Source of the DNA: Rhodopirellula sp.
GTDB lineage: Bacteria; Planctomycetota; Planctomycetia; Pirellulales; Pirellulaceae
NCBI GenBank assembly: GCA_024644085.1
Contig: JAHELS010000033.1
Location: 1 to 41,878 of the forward strand
DNA length: 41,878 nt
Direction: 5' to 3'
Shown: piece by piece, positions 7,791-15,319 of the stretch
Position numbering within the stretch: the stretch's first letter is position 1
How the letters are laid out: the number at the start of each line of letters is the position of its first letter
The notes under the pieces: generated by a model
Told to the model about the DNA's origin: nothing
The model's database searches: none
The model's input: only the letters and a program-made list of their open reading frames with translations
Made by a program: the position numbers and the translations under genes

Positions 7791-8762
7791 ATGCGAACCA
7801 GATTCGATCCCTCGCTTGCACGTGATCAAGACTCCCCCTCGGGTGTCAACGAACGTCCGTCGGAACAGTTACTCGGACAATACATTCCACTGTTGTATCA
7901 CCACAACATGTTGCAGGATGCGGACCGTGTAAAAGCTTTTCGTGACGCGATCGATCTGGTCGTACAGCCCGGCATGCACTGCGTCGAACTGGGTGGCGGA
8001 ACGGGAATCCTGTCATCTTTTGCGGCGCGCCAGGGTGCGCGTGTGACTTGCGTCGAACGGAACCCTGAACTCGTTTCCTGCGGACGCAGGTTTGTTCAAC
8101 TCAACAATCTCGATGAACAGATCCACGTGGTACAAGCGGATGCGTCGAGCTTTGTGCCGGACACTCCAGCCGACGTGGTGATTTGTGAGATGTTGCACGT
8201 TGGCCTGTTACGTGAAAAGCAGGCACAGGTGATTGACGCATTCAAGCGAAATCACATGCGGGCTTACGGTGAACGTTTGCCCGTGTTCCTTCCGGAGGCC
8301 TCGATACTGATGGTCCAGCCGGTTGAGCAGACATTTTGTTTTTTCGGCTACGAGGCCCCGATTCCAGTGTTTCAGGCACCGCAGTTGGACCATCCCGACA
8401 CCCGTGAACTGACCGCATTGCACCCGTACGCGAGCATCGCCTACGACGAGGTGATTCCCCGTGGCTTTGACGTCCGCGAGCCGCTTGACGTCATCCGACC
8501 GGGCCGGGTCAATGCCTTACGATTCGTAACACAGAATGTGATCGCGGTTGATGTCCCTGGTCAACGAGCCATCACGTGGCCGAACCAATGCCTGGTTTTG
8601 CCGATAGAGTCAGCATTCGATGTCGTTGCCGACCAGAGCGTCCAGACGTCATTTCGTTATACCTGTGGTGATAGCGTCGAACGATTGGCCGATGCGATCC
8701 GCTGCGAGCATGCCGGTTCCGGTGGAACGGTACGCACAGCCGGCGCACACATTGCTGATTGA
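7791..8762 (+). CDS. SAM-dependent methyltransferase, PRMT-like
   Basis: This 323-aa protein has a Rossmann methyltransferase core. Motif I is VELGGGTGILSSFAARQGA (residues 65-83), the acidic residue that binds the ribose is in CVER (E89), and a CEMLHVGLLREKQ segment (132-144) sits where protein arginine methyltransferases carry the double-E loop (SEWMGYFLLYE in eukaryotic enzymes). After ~145 a beta-rich C-terminal domain follows, as in the PRMT beta-barrel. The two glutamates (E133 and E142) are present but the loop is otherwise divergent, so arginine methylation is possible, not shown. ATG 7791 is preceded by GGGG at -8. The gene has no operon partners. Confidence 0.72.
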   Translation: MRTRFDPSLARDQDSPSGVNERPSEQLLGQYIPLLYHHNMLQDADRVKAFRDAIDLVVQPGMHCVELGGGTGILSSFAARQGARVTCVERNPELVSCGRRFVQLNNLDEQIHVVQADASSFVPDTPADVVICEMLHVGLLREKQAQVIDAFKRNHMRAYGERLPVFLPEASILMVQPVEQTFCFFGYEAPIPVFQAPQLDHPDTRELTALHPYASIAYDEVIPRGFDVREPLDVIRPGRVNALRFVTQNVIAVDVPGQRAITWPNQCLVLPIESAFDVVADQSVQTSFRYTCGDSVERLADAIRCEHAGSGGTVRTAGAHIAD

Positions 8763-8870
8763 CCGTTCCGTTTTCGGATGACCATGCAAGACTTCTAGCG
8801 CAGCGATTCCGCACAGGTAACGTCAAAGCGCCAGCCGTCATCGGCAAGCCGCTCGGTGTATCACATTGGA

Positions 8871-9329
8871 TCAAACGTGTGTGGCGAACGATTCCACGCG
8901 CGGATGCTCGATCCGTGCGAAATCGTCGTATCGAATTGCAATCGCTTCGTTATGCGAGTTGCCCTCGAACACGATCCGGTCATCGTCCACCAGAGAACGG
9001 TCGACGATGGTCGTCACACCGTACTGCGTACCAAACGGCGGCGCCGCGCCACGTTCACAATCGGGGAAGACGCGCACCAATTCCTCTTCGGATGCCAACG
9101 CCACCGAACGCGCGTGTAAACAATCTTCCATGAATGACAGCGAGATCTCGTGAGTCGCGGGAAGCACGGCGAGCATGAACTCGTTGTCGACGTTCAACAA
9201 TACGGTCTTGGCGACATGGTCACCGGGAACATCGAGCGAATCGGCAAGATGTTGGGCGGTGTAGGTGCTGCGGTGCGGCAGCACCTCGAACGGAACATGT
9301 TCCGTTTTCAGAAATTCGCGAACGTTCAT
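8871..9329 (-). CDS. YbaK/EbsC-type aminoacyl-tRNA deacylase
   Basis: The 152-aa product (MNVREFLKTEH...) belongs to the YbaK/ProX family that hydrolyses misacylated tRNAs in the cytoplasm. It shows the conserved GDHVAKTVLL lysine motif near residue 40, the central ATHEISL strand and the late GTQYGVTTIVDRSL segment lining the pocket. It is a free-standing editing domain, not fused to prolyl-tRNA synthetase. ATG 9329 is chosen because GGAG sits 8 nt upstream; an upstream in-frame ATG at 9362 lacks such a site. The specificity (Cys-tRNAPro, Ala-tRNAPro or other) cannot be read from sequence. Its neighbours give no pathway context. Confidence 0.87.
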   Translation of the reverse strand: MNVREFLKTEHVPFEVLPHRSTYTAQHLADSLDVPGDHVAKTVLLNVDNEFMLAVLPATHEISLSFMEDCLHARSVALASEEELVRVFPDCERGAAPPFGTQYGVTTIVDRSLVDDDRIVFEGNSHNEAIAIRYDDFARIEHPRVESFATHV

Positions 9330-9563
9330 GACATGGACTCCGGACACGAAAGGGAAGATCACCGGCGGATAAGCAAGGCATTATCCGCGACTCAGTTCGC
9401 AGCCAGGAGCCGATGCGCAAAGGGATACGGCTCCCAAATGCACTCCTTCAGTTTAACCAATCGACCGCGTTATCATCAAAAAGTTCACAGAAAACCAGAA
9501 CGCATTCGCGAAGCGAGGTCGCGCGAGAATTCTTGATCGCAACTGTCCAATGCCCCATTAGAG

Positions 9564-10169
9564 TTACAGTCGTACCGGCACGATCCGATCCTCTCCGTCG
9601 AATAACGCGGTCCAGCCATCGGCGACTGCGTGAATGATGACGAAATAACGCGAGCCGGCCCGCAAATCGAGCGGCTCGCCGCCGCGCCAGTCGATCTTTC
9701 CTTCAGGAGTCGCGGCGAACCATCGATGAAAGTGGCCCGACATCATCACTCGGTGAGGAAATAACGAGAACGACTTTTCCAAGGCACCTTCTTCGTCCGG
9801 TTGCGGGGCGAGATAATAGGAGGTGACTTCGCGCGCGTCTTCACTTGGAAAGGTGTGCGAAAAGTAAAGATCGCCGAGTTCGAGCGACGGTTTCAGCGTC
9901 CCGAAATACTCCATGACCGACGGCGTGTACATCTCTCGAATTTCGTCGTCTGGTTCGACGCAGAGTCCCAATTCATGGTTGCCCCAAACTCCGACGGCAC
10001 CGCAGTCGCGCAGGATCGCGACAGTTTCATCCGCATTGCGGGTGTCATAGATGACATCGCCTAATACGACGAATTGATCGACACCGTCGGCCCGAAGACG
10101 ATCAACCGCCCTCGCCAGATTTTCAACCGCACCATGAATATCTGCCAGAATTCCAATCCGCATGGGCAT
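9564..10169 (-). CDS. Calcineurin-like metallophosphoesterase
   Basis: This 201-aa protein has the full set of metallophosphoesterase motifs: D-x-H in ILADIHG (residues 7-13), GD in VVLGDVIYD, GNHE in GVWGNHELG and GHFHRW near the C-terminus. Together these bind two metals and cleave phosphoesters. Its size and the absence of a signal peptide point to a small cytoplasmic member like YfcE/MJ0936-type phosphodiesterases. A second ATG two codons in (MRIGIL) could be the true start, since neither has a Shine-Dalgarno. The gene is single, with a non-coding gap of over 300 nt upstream. The substrate is unknown. Confidence 0.85.
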   Translation of the reverse strand: MPMRIGILADIHGAVENLARAVDRLRADGVDQFVVLGDVIYDTRNADETVAILRDCGAVGVWGNHELGLCVEPDDEIREMYTPSVMEYFGTLKPSLELGDLYFSHTFPSEDAREVTSYYLAPQPDEEGALEKSFSLFPHRVMMSGHFHRWFAATPEGKIDWRGGEPLDLRAGSRYFVIIHAVADGWTALFDGEDRIVPVRL

Positions 10170-10486
10170 AGCCTAATCGACGCGATCCGCACTCACCACA
10201 CGCTCGCGGCGATAGGGGCAAACCCCCGAATTGAACCTCACAGCGTTCCTTTTCCCGGCGCGCTGTTCCGGGATCATCCATCGGATTTTTCAACCTCCGG
10301 CGGAAGAATTTCTGCCATTGGCGTGGTGTGGAGAGATGCGGCGCAGAGATCGATCGATGATTGGCGACCCTGGCTTAAGTGGGGATCGTCCTCGTTAGCA
10401 GGGGAATCGCGTTTCCGACGATTTTCTTGGACTCATCGTTCTCTGGGTCGAGGCGATTTCTATAATGAAGGATGAGAGAGGAGACC
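10170..10486. other. Divergent intergenic region
   Basis: About 317 bp with no gene I can support. It separates the divergent metallophosphoesterase and GYD-domain genes. The only clear signal is the TATAAT hexamer at 10461-10466, described separately. Confidence 0.5.
10461..10466 (+). promoter_or_regulatory. Consensus -10 box (TATAAT) for the GYD-domain gene
   Basis: A perfect TATAAT stands out in GC-rich surroundings 21 nt upstream of the ATG at 10487. No good -35 lies 16-18 nt upstream; TTGG at 10427 is too far. The predicted leader would be only ~14 nt and contain the GAGAGGAGA ribosome site. Confidence 0.45.
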
Positions 10487-10810
10487 ATGGATACATTCTT
10501 CATGTTTGGCAAGTACTCATCCGGGGGCTTGCGCGAGATCGATGCGGCTCGGACAGCTCAGGTTCGAAGCTGGGTCGCCGAGTCAGGTGGTTCGGTGCGC
10601 GGCGCGTTTGCGCTGTTGGGTGAATACGATCTCGTGATCATTGTGGAATTACCCAACATTACCGAGGCGATGAAGACGGCTGTTTCGCTCGGGAAATTGA
10701 CCGGAATTTCATTTTCGACCTGTGCAGCGATGCCGGTCGAACATTTTGACAAGATCGCAGACGACCTGTCCACTGAGATTGCATCGGCGCGAATGGAAGC
10801 CGGTGAGTAG
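10487..10810 (+). CDS. GYD-domain protein
   Basis: This 107-aa protein matches the GYD family, small ferredoxin-like alpha/beta proteins of unknown function named after a Gly-Tyr-Asp motif, which here reads GEYDLVIIVELP (residues ~45-56). The order of parts also fits: FMFGKYSSGGLREID at the start, then the GYD strand, AMKTAVSLGKLTGISFST and a final VEHFDKIADDL helix. The ATG at 10487 is preferred over 10472 because GAGAGGAGA lies right before it. A 65-aa gene follows 66 nt downstream on the same strand and may be co-transcribed. Relatives are widespread but lack a firm activity. Confidence 0.82.
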   Translation: MDTFFMFGKYSSGGLREIDAARTAQVRSWVAESGGSVRGAFALLGEYDLVIIVELPNITEAMKTAVSLGKLTGISFSTCAAMPVEHFDKIADDLSTEIASARMEAGE

Positions 10811-10876
10811 GGTGCGCGGGTGGGGACGTCGATTGATGTGGACTTGGCCTCTGCGTCAAAGAGGGAGGTTTGAACG

Positions 10877-11074
10877 ATGCATCTCGAACTCAATGAAGCT
10901 CAGCACACGTTGGTTCTGGAGATTCTGCGGAGTCGTTTGATGGAATTGCGACAAGAGATTCGGCACTCGACGGTCTCGACCTTCACGGATCAGCTGAAAA
11001 AAACGGAGTCGCTGCTCAAAGGCGTCATTCGCGAGATCGAAGGGGCTGTGACCGTTGCGGGGCACGACGATTAA
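10877..11074 (+). CDS. Small conserved-looking helical protein, function unknown
   Basis: This 65-aa protein reads MHLELNEAQHTLVLEILRSRL and continues as an amphipathic, charged helix pair with a central polar turn. It has no membrane segment, cysteines or known motif. A very good ribosome site (GGGAGG, 9 nt before the ATG) supports real translation. Its stop overlaps the stop of the opposite-strand gene by 4 nt (TTAA), so the two genes end tail to tail. It lies 66 nt downstream of the GYD gene. I do not recognise a function; the leucine-rich helices suggest a dimerising or adaptor protein. Confidence 0.65.
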   Translation: MHLELNEAQHTLVLEILRSRLMELRQEIRHSTVSTFTDQLKKTESLLKGVIREIEGAVTVAGHDD

Positions 11075-11505
11075 AACGCCTCATGCTCGAAATCGATCAT
11101 GATCCATTCGTCTGGGTGCTTTCCGCGGACCAGATAAAGGACTTCGTAGCAATAGTCGACGCGAATGATCGAATCCTGATCGCGTAACATACGGCGCAGG
11201 CCGCCGTCCGGCATGATCGGAACGAGCGAATTGTTTTCCTCGCGCAATCGTTCGCGTCTCGGCATTCCATTGATTCGGTGAATGAAAGCACCGCCGTCAC
11301 GCTCAATGACAAAGGATGTCCGTCGAGGAACCGGATAGTAGCGACCTTTTCCATCTCTCTTGTACGCATCGTAACGGCCCGTCCAATCATGGTACGACGC
11401 GTTCTCTCGCACTGATTCGGTATCGGCGGCAACGTATCGGGCGGCAAGAACTCCGATCGTGATGACGGCCAAGCCAAGGATTGAAATTGCAGTTCGTTTT
11501 CGCAT
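11071..11505 (-). CDS. Secreted or membrane-anchored small protein, unknown
   Basis: From ATG 11505 the product is 144 aa: basic MRKR, then a hydrophobic segment (TAISILGLAVITIGVLAARYV, ~residues 5-25) that is a signal peptide or anchor. The soluble part is mixed and rich in Arg, Asp and Tyr, with SFVIERDGGAFIHRI and a final WIMIDFEHEAF. I recognise no domain. The frame upstream to 11568 is probably not used, since it would put charged sequence before the signal. The 3' end overlaps the convergent 65-aa gene by 4 nt. It is 126 nt downstream of a PQQ-like propeller gene on the same strand. Confidence 0.6.
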   Translation of the reverse strand: MRKRTAISILGLAVITIGVLAARYVAADTESVRENASYHDWTGRYDAYKRDGKGRYYPVPRRTSFVIERDGGAFIHRINGMPRRERLREENNSLVPIMPDGGLRRMLRDQDSIIRVDYCYEVLYLVRGKHPDEWIMIDFEHEAF

Positions 11506-11631
11506 CCAATGAGTCCCGGTTCGTATGAAGCGCGAGATCGACGTGACTCTCGCCGCAGCCGGAATCATACGAAGGAATCGGCGGCCGATACGTAACGCCC
11601 TTGTAAACGACCGTGCGCCATTCGCTCGGGT

Positions 11632-12891
11632 CTACTGGTCCGATTGGGTTCCAATGCAAAAAAGATGCTGCTCCGAGCGAATGAAGAATTGACCTTGCGA
11701 AACCGCCATCGAAGCGAGGCATCTTTCGCCGATGTCGTTTCGAGCAATTTCATCGTATTCGTCCCCCGGCCGAATAACGATTGTGACTCCGTCCTCGGAT
11801 GTGATGTAGATTCGACCGTCTGCGTAAACCGGAGAAGCCGAATGTCCGCCCTTGAGTCGATTCAGCCACACGATGTCTCCGCTCGATGCTTCGAGGCAAT
11901 GGAGAATGTTGTCGCGTGTGATCGTATAGAGGAAAGGTTTGACATAGAGCGGGGATGGAAGCGCGGGGACACCCTTGGTTTGTTCCCATGCAATGTGCGT
12001 CTCGGTTACGTCTCCCATTCCGCCTGGCCGGATGGCGCGAATCGTCGGTTCCTCGAACCCCGAAGACGTAAAGATGAGTCCTTCGCCGACAACTGGTGAC
12101 GGGGTCACGCCTTCCCCCTGGCTGTAGATTGACCAGGTCCGATCGCCGGTGGACGCGTCGAAACCTTGCACGCGGTCGCCGCCAGCCGAGACGATCTGGG
12201 TTCCACCTTCAAGAAGAATCGGAGTCACGTGCCCGACACGCGACTTGCCGCGTTTTCCTCTCCATCGCACGGACCCGGTGTCCGCATCGAGTGCCAGAAC
12301 GACCGCCTTCTCCCATGGTTGTTTCCATCCGAGCGTTCGTTCTTCGCGGCTGCTGCCATCAAAGGGCATGACGATCTTGTTATCAACGATCACGGGCGAG
12401 GCTCCGAGGCCATGCAGACTGTGAAACCTGACTTCCGTGTTCTTCCAAACCGGGTTCCCGGAGAGATCAACGGCGGCAATTGTCCCGTCATAGAATGCCG
12501 CGTAAACCCGCTTGCCATCGGTGACGGGCGTCGGCGTCGCATAGGAATTCTGGGCGCGTTTTGGCCCGGGTGTTTGTCGATGCACTTCGGTATTCCAGGC
12601 AAGGCTGCCGTCGTTTCGATTGACGCATATCACGCGGCACGATACTCCCTCTTCGGTAGCCGTGGTCAAGTAAACGTGCGGACCGCAAACGATCGGTGAC
12701 GACCATCCGATTCCTGGAATCTCTGTTTTCCACGCGACGTTCTCGGTGGCGGACCACACAAGTGGCAGATCTGTTTCGCCGGAGATGCCCTGGCCGTTGG
12801 GGCCTCGAAACCGCGCCCACTCATCGCCGAAGGCGGGAACGCAAAACGCCGAAACCGACAGGCACAAACCCAGGCAAAGGTTGGCACGCAT
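11632..12891 (-). CDS. Secreted PQQ-like beta-propeller repeat protein
   Basis: This 419-aa protein has a signal peptide (residues 1-22, ...CVPAFG-DEW) followed by DEWARFRGPNGQG, the hallmark opening of planctomycete outer-wall/periplasmic PQQ-like propellers. Repeated blades with the A-x-D-x-x-T/S-G-x-x-x-W pattern follow, e.g. VNRNDGSLAWNTEV, ALDADTGSVRWRG, GFDASTGDRTWSI and CLEASSGDIVWLN. Such proteins resemble BamB or quinoprotein dehydrogenases, but I see no PQQ- or heme-ligand pattern that would prove an enzyme, so a scaffold or binding role is equally likely. The ATG is preceded by GAGGAG at -15 to -10. A related protein is encoded at 32741. Confidence 0.88.
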   Translation of the reverse strand: MRANLCLGLCLSVSAFCVPAFGDEWARFRGPNGQGISGETDLPLVWSATENVAWKTEIPGIGWSSPIVCGPHVYLTTATEEGVSCRVICVNRNDGSLAWNTEVHRQTPGPKRAQNSYATPTPVTDGKRVYAAFYDGTIAAVDLSGNPVWKNTEVRFHSLHGLGASPVIVDNKIVMPFDGSSREERTLGWKQPWEKAVVLALDADTGSVRWRGKRGKSRVGHVTPILLEGGTQIVSAGGDRVQGFDASTGDRTWSIYSQGEGVTPSPVVGEGLIFTSSGFEEPTIRAIRPGGMGDVTETHIAWEQTKGVPALPSPLYVKPFLYTITRDNILHCLEASSGDIVWLNRLKGGHSASPVYADGRIYITSEDGVTIVIRPGDEYDEIARNDIGERCLASMAVSQGQFFIRSEQHLFCIGTQSDQ

Positions 12892-13313
12892 AGAACAAAT
12901 CTCCTCATGACCAGGATCCCGTGGTGAACATCACAACGCGAAGGAAACCGACGCTACGGTGGCCGTTGGAACACCGCGGGGGGTATTCAAGCAGATCGCC
13001 AGCGTGTGCGGAACGATCGAACATTCGAGGTCAGTTGCTTCGTACTGAATTTAGCAGAGCGATCGCTTCGGGGCGCCCTAATACGCGGATTGCTTCCGGT
13101 TCAAAGCGTGGTGCTTTGTGGGGCCAGCCCAAGAAGGACTGAGAATCATCGCGCCCAATCCAATCTATTTCTGATTCCGGCACACGAAGCTCATGCGGTG
13201 TCCCAATCTGTGAAGCGACCGCACAGGAGACTTGAGCCCGGGATCAACCGGCAAGAGTCACGGCGCTTGACGGGAAGGTCCGCTTCGGAGTCAGATCGAA
13301 ATCGAGTTAAAAG
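12892..13313. other. Divergent intergenic region
   Basis: About 420 bp between the divergent propeller gene and an unknown 174-aa gene. Short open frames on both strands have no ribosome site or plausible protein composition. No promoter, tRNA or strong repeat was recognised. Confidence 0.45.
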
Positions 13314-13838
13314 ATGGCCGCATTGTTGTTGCTCGTTGCGCTCCTTGGAGACAGCAATGAAATTCACGATCACTTTGACATGCTGGAGGTTAACCATTTC
13401 CACAACCAGTATGGCGCGCCCGTGTTCGTACAGCTGATTTTCTGGGATTGGTATCGCACAGATTCACAATTTCATGTCCAAGGGTGGATGATGATGAACG
13501 ATGCGTTCGACAATAGCGACGCCGATCATCGGCGTGATTACGAAGCGGACCTTGATCGGTGGTTGAGTCACGTTTCCAACATCTCGCAGCGATCGCGCAT
13601 TCGACGCCACATGGTTTACAAAGGCAAGTTTGTCGGCGGACGGTTCTATCCAATCAAACATCACGGCACGGGATACTATCGAGTCCGCTTTTATGACGAT
13701 GGCGTCCATCGCGTGATCACTGCGAACTTGTTCCGCGAGACCTATACGAACAGCGATCCGGAGGTTACCGACCGGAAGTCGCTGCCGGAGTTGGCCCGCC
13801 GGGGATTGTCGGCGCCCGGAACAAGTCGTGACGACTGA
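13314..13838 (+). CDS. Hypothetical protein with WDW-type motif, possible signal segment
   Basis: This 174-aa frame starts MAALLLLVALLGD, a short hydrophobic stretch that could be a weak signal or simply a core helix. The body reads FDMLEVNHFHNQYG, then FVQLIFWDWYRTDSQFHV, and ends with a basic Pro/Ser-rich tail. The V-N-H-F-x-N/D ... F-x-D-W block reminds me of a small uncharacterised family seen in planctomycetes; this is a memory-based impression. Codon use and GC look like the neighbours. There is no Shine-Dalgarno before ATG 13314, so the start is uncertain. It stands alone with non-coding gaps over 400 bp on both sides. Confidence 0.5.
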   Translation: MAALLLLVALLGDSNEIHDHFDMLEVNHFHNQYGAPVFVQLIFWDWYRTDSQFHVQGWMMMNDAFDNSDADHRRDYEADLDRWLSHVSNISQRSRIRRHMVYKGKFVGGRFYPIKHHGTGYYRVRFYDDGVHRVITANLFRETYTNSDPEVTDRKSLPELARRGLSAPGTSRDD

Positions 13839-14262
13839 AAATTCTGAGACTCATTTTGCGACGCGTCTGTCGCTCCCACCGTCCCACGGACTTTCACCGT
13901 CGTGATATGCGAGTTGCGACTGTGCGATGAAAACATGACTCGATACCTCGGAATGGGGGAGCCAATGTTAGATTTCGAGTGCTAGGATGAATGAGCTGGC
14001 GCTGTGACCCGCGTGATGTACCACGCGGAGGGAGGCGCCGTATGAGTGGTTTCCATCTCGAACGCTCAACCACGTGCCTGGCAGCAACGCACGCCGTGGT
14101 CGGAACATCGAATGAGCCATGCTTCTTCGCACGCTCCCCCGTCCGAGATTTGGTGGTTCGCTGTGCCATCCCAGTTTTCGCGTGCCGCAGGTGCGCGCTG
14201 GACCAACGAAAGAATCGAGAACTCCAAAGCGAGAGCTTTTTTGCAGAATCGAAGGTGGCGAA
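13839..14262. other. Intergenic region before the dockerin-metzincin gene
   Basis: About 424 bp without a supported gene; several overlapping frames on both strands look like noise. It contains the perfect inverted repeat at 14009-14028. An unusually long 5' region for such a small gene suggests a leader RNA or regulatory sites. Confidence 0.4.
14009..14028. repeat. Perfect 7-bp inverted repeat with 6-nt loop
   Basis: CCGCGTG (14009-14015) and CACGCGG (14022-14028) flank ATGTAC. It can form a stable hairpin or serve as a dyad operator. No T-run follows, and it sits 170 nt after the previous stop and 235 nt before the next start, so a terminator is only one of the options. Confidence 0.6.
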
Positions 14263-14979
14263 ATGAGATCGTTCACTGCTGAGTCGCTTGAGCAACGCGT
14301 GATGCTTCATGCCGACGTAAACCTGGATTTTTCGGTGACCGCCCTCGATGCATTGACGGTCATCAATTACCTCGACAGGGAACAGCCCGTCCTCGTCGCG
14401 GACTATCACGCCCTGGATGTGAACAGGGATGGTCGCGTGACTGCGTTGGATGCGCTTAATGTGATCAATTACCTGCACCGCATGACCGAGGCGCATCCAA
14501 TCGTGATGACCTTTTCGCTAGGCTCGATTGATACATACGGCCTGTCCGACGACGAGGTTAGATGGGCGATCAACGAGGCGTTTGAGGAATACGAGCAAGT
14601 CGCGAATCTCGACATGCGCGTTCAGTCCAGCGGCCAGTTCGTAATTGCCTCGTCCTCACTTTGGCTGGGCGGACCCTATCATGCGCGGGGGCAATTATTG
14701 GGGAACCAGATCCTGTTCCACAGCGGGATTCTCTACCCGGGACAGCACGACGGAACAATCAATGGCGACCCGAACCAGACTGCGTACTGGTATGCATTTC
14801 GTACTCCGCAAGCATTGAAGCAGGTCGTCATGCACGAAATCGGCCACACCATCTTTGGAACGACGCATTCTGATTCGACCAGTTGCGTGATGCACATCAA
14901 CGCCTCGACGGATCATTTCTGCCGCAGCGAGGCTGCCACATTGACCTCACGTTACGGCGTTTCACAAATCCGCGGGTAA
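14263..14979 (+). CDS. Small dockerin type I - metzincin-like zinc protease with planctomycete sorting motif
   Basis: From ATG 14263 (GAAGGTGG upstream) the product is 238 aa. It opens with MRSFTAESLEQRVML, close to the planctomycete ExLExR(x)LL sorting/secretion motif. Two dockerin-type calcium loops come next (DVNLDFSVTALDALTVINYL and DVNRDGRVTALDALNVINYL, residues ~18-70). The C-terminal ~150 residues hold a zinc-protease motif, HEIGHTIFGTTHS (~190-202), followed by CVMH as a probable Met-turn. The spacing is HExxHxxxGxxH, one residue longer than the usual metzincin HExxHxxGxxH, and H-S-x4-C-x-M resembles archaemetzincins. An extracellular protease is the expected role; the dockerin part may serve calcium-dependent attachment. 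An upstream frame to 14119 is noise. Confidence 0.8.
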   Translation: MRSFTAESLEQRVMLHADVNLDFSVTALDALTVINYLDREQPVLVADYHALDVNRDGRVTALDALNVINYLHRMTEAHPIVMTFSLGSIDTYGLSDDEVRWAINEAFEEYEQVANLDMRVQSSGQFVIASSSLWLGGPYHARGQLLGNQILFHSGILYPGQHDGTINGDPNQTAYWYAFRTPQALKQVVMHEIGHTIFGTTHSDSTSCVMHINASTDHFCRSEAATLTSRYGVSQIRG

Positions 14980-15083
14980 TGGCTGCCGCAGGCACCGGGA
15001 AAATCTCGTGGAAGGGCGCGCCCCCACGTCGCGGCAATTCAGCCTTGACGAGTGGACAATGCCGCAATGAGGTGAATTGAATT

Positions 15084-15188
15084 ATGGGAATCACGCTGAT
15101 CACAATCGTTTCGACAGCACTCGCGATCCTACTGGCCGCTGTAACACTTTTGGGTTTGATGATCTGGGAGCCTGGAAGCCGTGGCTAG
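15084..15188 (+). CDS. 34-aa single-pass membrane microprotein
   Basis: ATG 15084 opens a 34-codon frame: MGITLITIVSTALA, then ILLAAVTLLGLMIW, ending EPGSRG. Nearly the whole chain is one hydrophobic helix. The ribosome site is strong: GAGGTGA at 15069-15075, 8 nt before the ATG. It lies between the dockerin-metzincin gene (104 nt upstream) and the DUF1444-like membrane protein (131 nt downstream), both on the same strand. Gene finders would usually drop it for length. The role is unknown; small regulatory membrane peptides that bind a larger membrane protein are one model, and the neighbouring single-pass protein is a candidate partner. Confidence 0.55.
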   Translation: MGITLITIVSTALAILLAAVTLLGLMIWEPGSRG

Positions 15189-15319
15189 AGTACTTGCGTC
15201 CGCACTTGAATTCTCAGGGTCACGTGCCAGACTGGTTGCCGCCGCCGCGAACTTGAATCTCCGCTGATGCGAAGAATACGACCGCTGCGACGTCCTCCAA
15301 AGAAACGTCTTTGACTGAG

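Noticed and set aside
9260..9310. Inverted repeats GGTGCTG..CAGCACC and CGGAACATGTTCCG
   Set aside because: They lie inside the YbaK coding region and fit codon use; I see no reason to call them regulatory.
13894..14496. 200-aa minus-strand frame over the dockerin region
   Set aside because: It reads antisense to the dockerin loops and has low-complexity basic content; no ribosome site.
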